A stretch of DNA of 7,167 nt from NCBI GenBank assembly GCA_023511325.1, contig JAIMBU010000123.1, positions 1 to 7,167 of the forward strand. Direction: 5' to 3'. Origin of the DNA: Gorillibacterium sp. GTDB lineage: Bacteria; Bacillota; Bacilli; Paenibacillales; NBRC-103111. A program made the translations under genes and the position numbers. Positions 5,041-7,167 of this stretch are shown here, in pieces (position 1 is the first letter of the stretch; every line of letters starts with the position of its first letter). The notes under the pieces were generated by a model, which worked only from the letters and a program-made list of their open reading frames with translations, had not been told where the DNA came from and searched no databases.

Positions 5041-7167
5041 TTCTCTCAGAAGCAGCGCAAAGCAACACGGCGGGTAGAGAAGAAGCTTGAGAATGCGGAG
5101 CGGATTAAAAGCTATCAAGAGCTAAAAATCGGTGACTATGTAGTGCATGTCAATCACGGCATCGGGAAGTATATTGGTATCGGCACTCTTGAAGTAGGAG
5201 GTATCCACAAAGACTATCTGCACATTTTGTATGCAGGGGGCGATAAACTTTCAGTCCCGATCGATCAAATCGAACTGATTCAGAAGTATGTCGGTGCTGA
5301 GGATAAAGAGCCGAAGATATACAAGCTCGGTGGAACGGAATGGCATAAAGTCAAAACAAAGGTTCGCACCTCAGTCAAGGACATCGCCGATGATCTGATT
5401 AAGCTCTATGCGGAGCGGACGGAAGCAGTCGGGTTTTCGTTTAGTGAGGACTCTGGTTATCAGGGTGAATTTGAAGCGATGTTTCCGTATGAGGAAACCC
5501 GAGATCAATTGCGTGCCATTATCGAGATTAAAGGCGATATGGAGAAAACCAGTCCGATGGATCGCCTACTCTGCGGTGATGTTGGCTATGGGAAGACAGA
5601 AGTCGCCATACGAGCAGCTTTTAAAGCGGCTATTGATGGCAAACAAGTGGCGCTTCTTGTCCCGACGACAATATTAGCTCAACAGCATTACGAGACGTTC
5701 CGCGAACGGTTTTCTGGGTATCCTTTTAACATCAGTGTGCTCAGTAGGTTTCGTTCCAAGAAGGACCAAGCCGAGACGATGAAGGGGCTGAAGGTCGGTT
5801 CTGTCGATATTGTCATTGGCACTCACCGCTTGCTTTCTGCTGACATCAAGTTCAAGGATCTTGGGCTGCTGATTGTTGACGAAGAGCAACGCTTTGGTGT
5901 CTCTCACAAAGAAAAGTTGAAACGTTTGAAAACCAATGTTGATGTGTTGACACTGACGGCAACTCCTATACCCCGCACGTTGCACATGTCTATGTTAGGT
6001 GTGCGTGACTTGTCTGTAATCGAGACTCCACCAGAGAATCGTTTTCCAGTCCAGACCTATGTTCTGGAACACAGCACCTCACTTGTAAGGGAGGCTGTTG
6101 AACGAGAACTGGCCCGCGAAGGACAGGTGTACTATCTGTACAACCGGGTTCAGGGTATCCAGCAGATGGCTGATCAAATATCTGCACTTGTGCCTGACGC
6201 TAGGGTTGCATTTGCCCATGGGCAGATGGGAGAGCACGAATTGGAGCGAACGATCCTCAATTTTCTCGATGGAGAATACGATGTACTCGTCAGTACCAGC
6301 ATTATCGAAACAGGTGTGGATATTCCCAACGTGAATACGCTCATTGTCCATGATGCAGACAAAATGGGACTTTCCCAACTCTATCAGTTGCGTGGGCGGG
6401 TGGGAAGATCGAATCGGGTAGCCTATGCTTACTTCACGTACCAACGGGATAAAGTGCTGACTGAAGTGGCAGAAAAGCGCTTGCAATCGATAAAAGAGTT
6501 TACAGAACTGGGGTCAGGGTTTAAAATTGCTATGAGAGACCTGTCCATTCGCGGTGCGGGAAATCTTCTTGGAGCCGAGCAGCATGGCTTCATTGCATCC
6601 GTCGGCTTTGATATGTATTCTCAAATGTTGTCTGAAGAAATCAATAAGCGAAAAGCGGAGATGGTTGGGGGCACTGGAGTGCCATTGCGTGATTTCGCTA
6701 CGCAGCTGGACTTACAGATCGACGCATACTTGCCGTCTGATTATATCTATGACAGCATGCAGAAGATCGAGATCTATAAGAAAGTAGCCAATATTACAAC
6801 GCTTGATGAAGTAGGGGATCTGCAAGAGGAATTAATCGATCGGTTTGGGGATCTTCCCGAGGCCGTAGAGAACCTGCTTTCGGTCGCAAGGGTTAAAGTG
6901 TATGGTACTTTGTATAGGATCGAATCGATCTCCCAGAAAGGGGAGGATTTCCATTTGAAGCTCCATGCCGACCAGAATGATCATTTGGATGGCAAGAAGC
7001 TGATTGCCCTGTCCGCCCGTTTAGAGAATAGGATTCGGCTTGTTCCGGGGTCACAGATTCATATTGAAATTAGAGGAAAAGGCAATAAATCGGGTCGACC
7101 GTTTATGCTGCTTGAGCAGGTATTAGAATTATTCGGGGAGACCCGCATTTTGAGAGGAGAATTACAG
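5038..7167 (+). CDS. mfd: Mfd C-terminal part (RNA polymerase-interacting domain, SF2 translocase, D7), truncated by window end
   Basis: At least 710 codons, open to the window edge. If translated from ATG 5038, it begins with a basic linker, then the CarD-like RNA polymerase-binding domain (about residues 20-90; [15 protein letters not shown]). The superfamily 2 DNA translocase follows: Walker A GDVGYGKT (180-187), DEEQ (281-284), TATPIPRT (307-314) and QLRGRVGR (450-457), then the TRG-containing region with [14 protein letters not shown]. The D7 domain follows, nearly complete. All ATPase motifs are intact, so there is no sign of decay beyond the upstream stop. Compared with the 1177 residues of B. 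subtilis Mfd, only a few terminal residues should be missing. Whether this half is translated depends on reinitiation or readthrough at TAG 5035. Without its N-terminal half, E. coli Mfd is known to lose UvrA recruitment and autoinhibition. If the stop is real, the locus could equally be annotated as an mfd pseudogene. Confidence 0.88.
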   Translation, partial: MFSQKQRKATRRVEKKLENAERIKSYQELKIGDYVVHVNHGIGKYIGIGTLEVGGIHKDYLHILYAGGDKLSVPIDQIELIQKYVGAEDKEPKIYKLGGTEWHKVKTKVRTSVKDIADDLIKLYAERTEAVGFSFSEDSGYQGEFEAMFPYEETRDQLRAIIEIKGDMEKTSPMDRLLCGDVGYGKTEVAIRAAFKAAIDGKQVALLVPTTILAQQHYETFRERFSGYPFNISVLSRFRSKKDQAETMKGLKVGSVDIVIGTHRLLSADIKFKDLGLLIVDEEQRFGVSHKEKLKRLKTNVDVLTLTATPIPRTLHMSMLGVRDLSVIETPPENRFPVQTYVLEHSTSLVREAVERELAREGQVYYLYNRVQGIQQMADQISALVPDARVAFAHGQMGEHELERTILNFLDGEYDVLVSTSIIETGVDIPNVNTLIVHDADKMGLSQLYQLRGRVGRSNRVAYAYFTYQRDKVLTEVAEKRLQSIKEFTELGSGFKIAMRDLSIRGAGNLLGAEQHGFIASVGFDMYSQMLSEEINKRKAEMVGGTGVPLRDFATQLDLQIDAYLPSDYIYDSMQKIEIYKKVANITTLDEVGDLQEELIDRFGDLPEAVENLLSVARVKVYGTLYRIESISQKGEDFHLKLHADQNDHLDGKKLIALSARLENRIRLVPGSQIHIEIRGKGNKSGRPFMLLEQVLELFGETRILRGELQ

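Noticed and set aside
5674..6486. Several minus-strand and shifted frames within the mfd translocase region
   Set aside because: They overlap strongly conserved helicase motifs in the true frame and show no independent protein features.

Overview
The window is a chromosomal housekeeping segment of an endospore-forming Firmicute. The sequence style, especially GlmU, Mfd and Fin, suggests Paenibacillaceae, but this is judged from remembered family sequences and not from a search. All genes are on the + strand, in the order spoVG (last 29 codons), glmU, ctc/rplY (L25 family), pth, fin (yabK), mfd. This is the well-known Bacillus subtilis neighbourhood spoVG-glmU-prs-ctc-pth-fin-mfd, with one conspicuous absence: no prs gene lies between glmU and ctc, only a 132-base gap.

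Layout. Positions 1-90 are the spoVG tail, closed by a strong intrinsic terminator (about 108-147). glmU follows at about 288-1694 and makes UDP-GlcNAc for cell wall. The glmU-ctc gap carries a sequence resembling a sigma-B-type promoter (1719-1743) and a strong ribosome site. ctc (1827-2444) ends in a second strong terminator (2457-2492). An extended -10 sigma-A-like promoter (2554-2562) precedes pth (2620-3180), which is followed by fin (3267-3497). The 160-base fin-mfd gap holds a terminator-like element with alternative pairings, some involving the mfd ribosome site. mfd fills the rest, to 7167, and runs off the window.

The most unusual feature is in mfd, the transcription-repair coupling factor. 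The frame is intact and conserved throughout except for one in-frame TAG at 5035-5037, followed directly by ATG. This splits the gene into a 459-residue UvrB-like/D3 half and a translocase half of at least 710 residues, close to the known D3/RID domain boundary. It may be a mutation or sequence error, a true split gene with coupled reinitiation, or stop-codon readthrough. The sequence alone cannot decide.

The genes share themes of growth and translation (GlmU, L25, Pth), sporulation (SpoVG, Fin) and genome maintenance (Mfd), but they are not one pathway. I see no mobile element, CRISPR array, rRNA or tRNA gene. Apart from the mfd stop, the missing prs and the leader structures, this is an ordinary core region.
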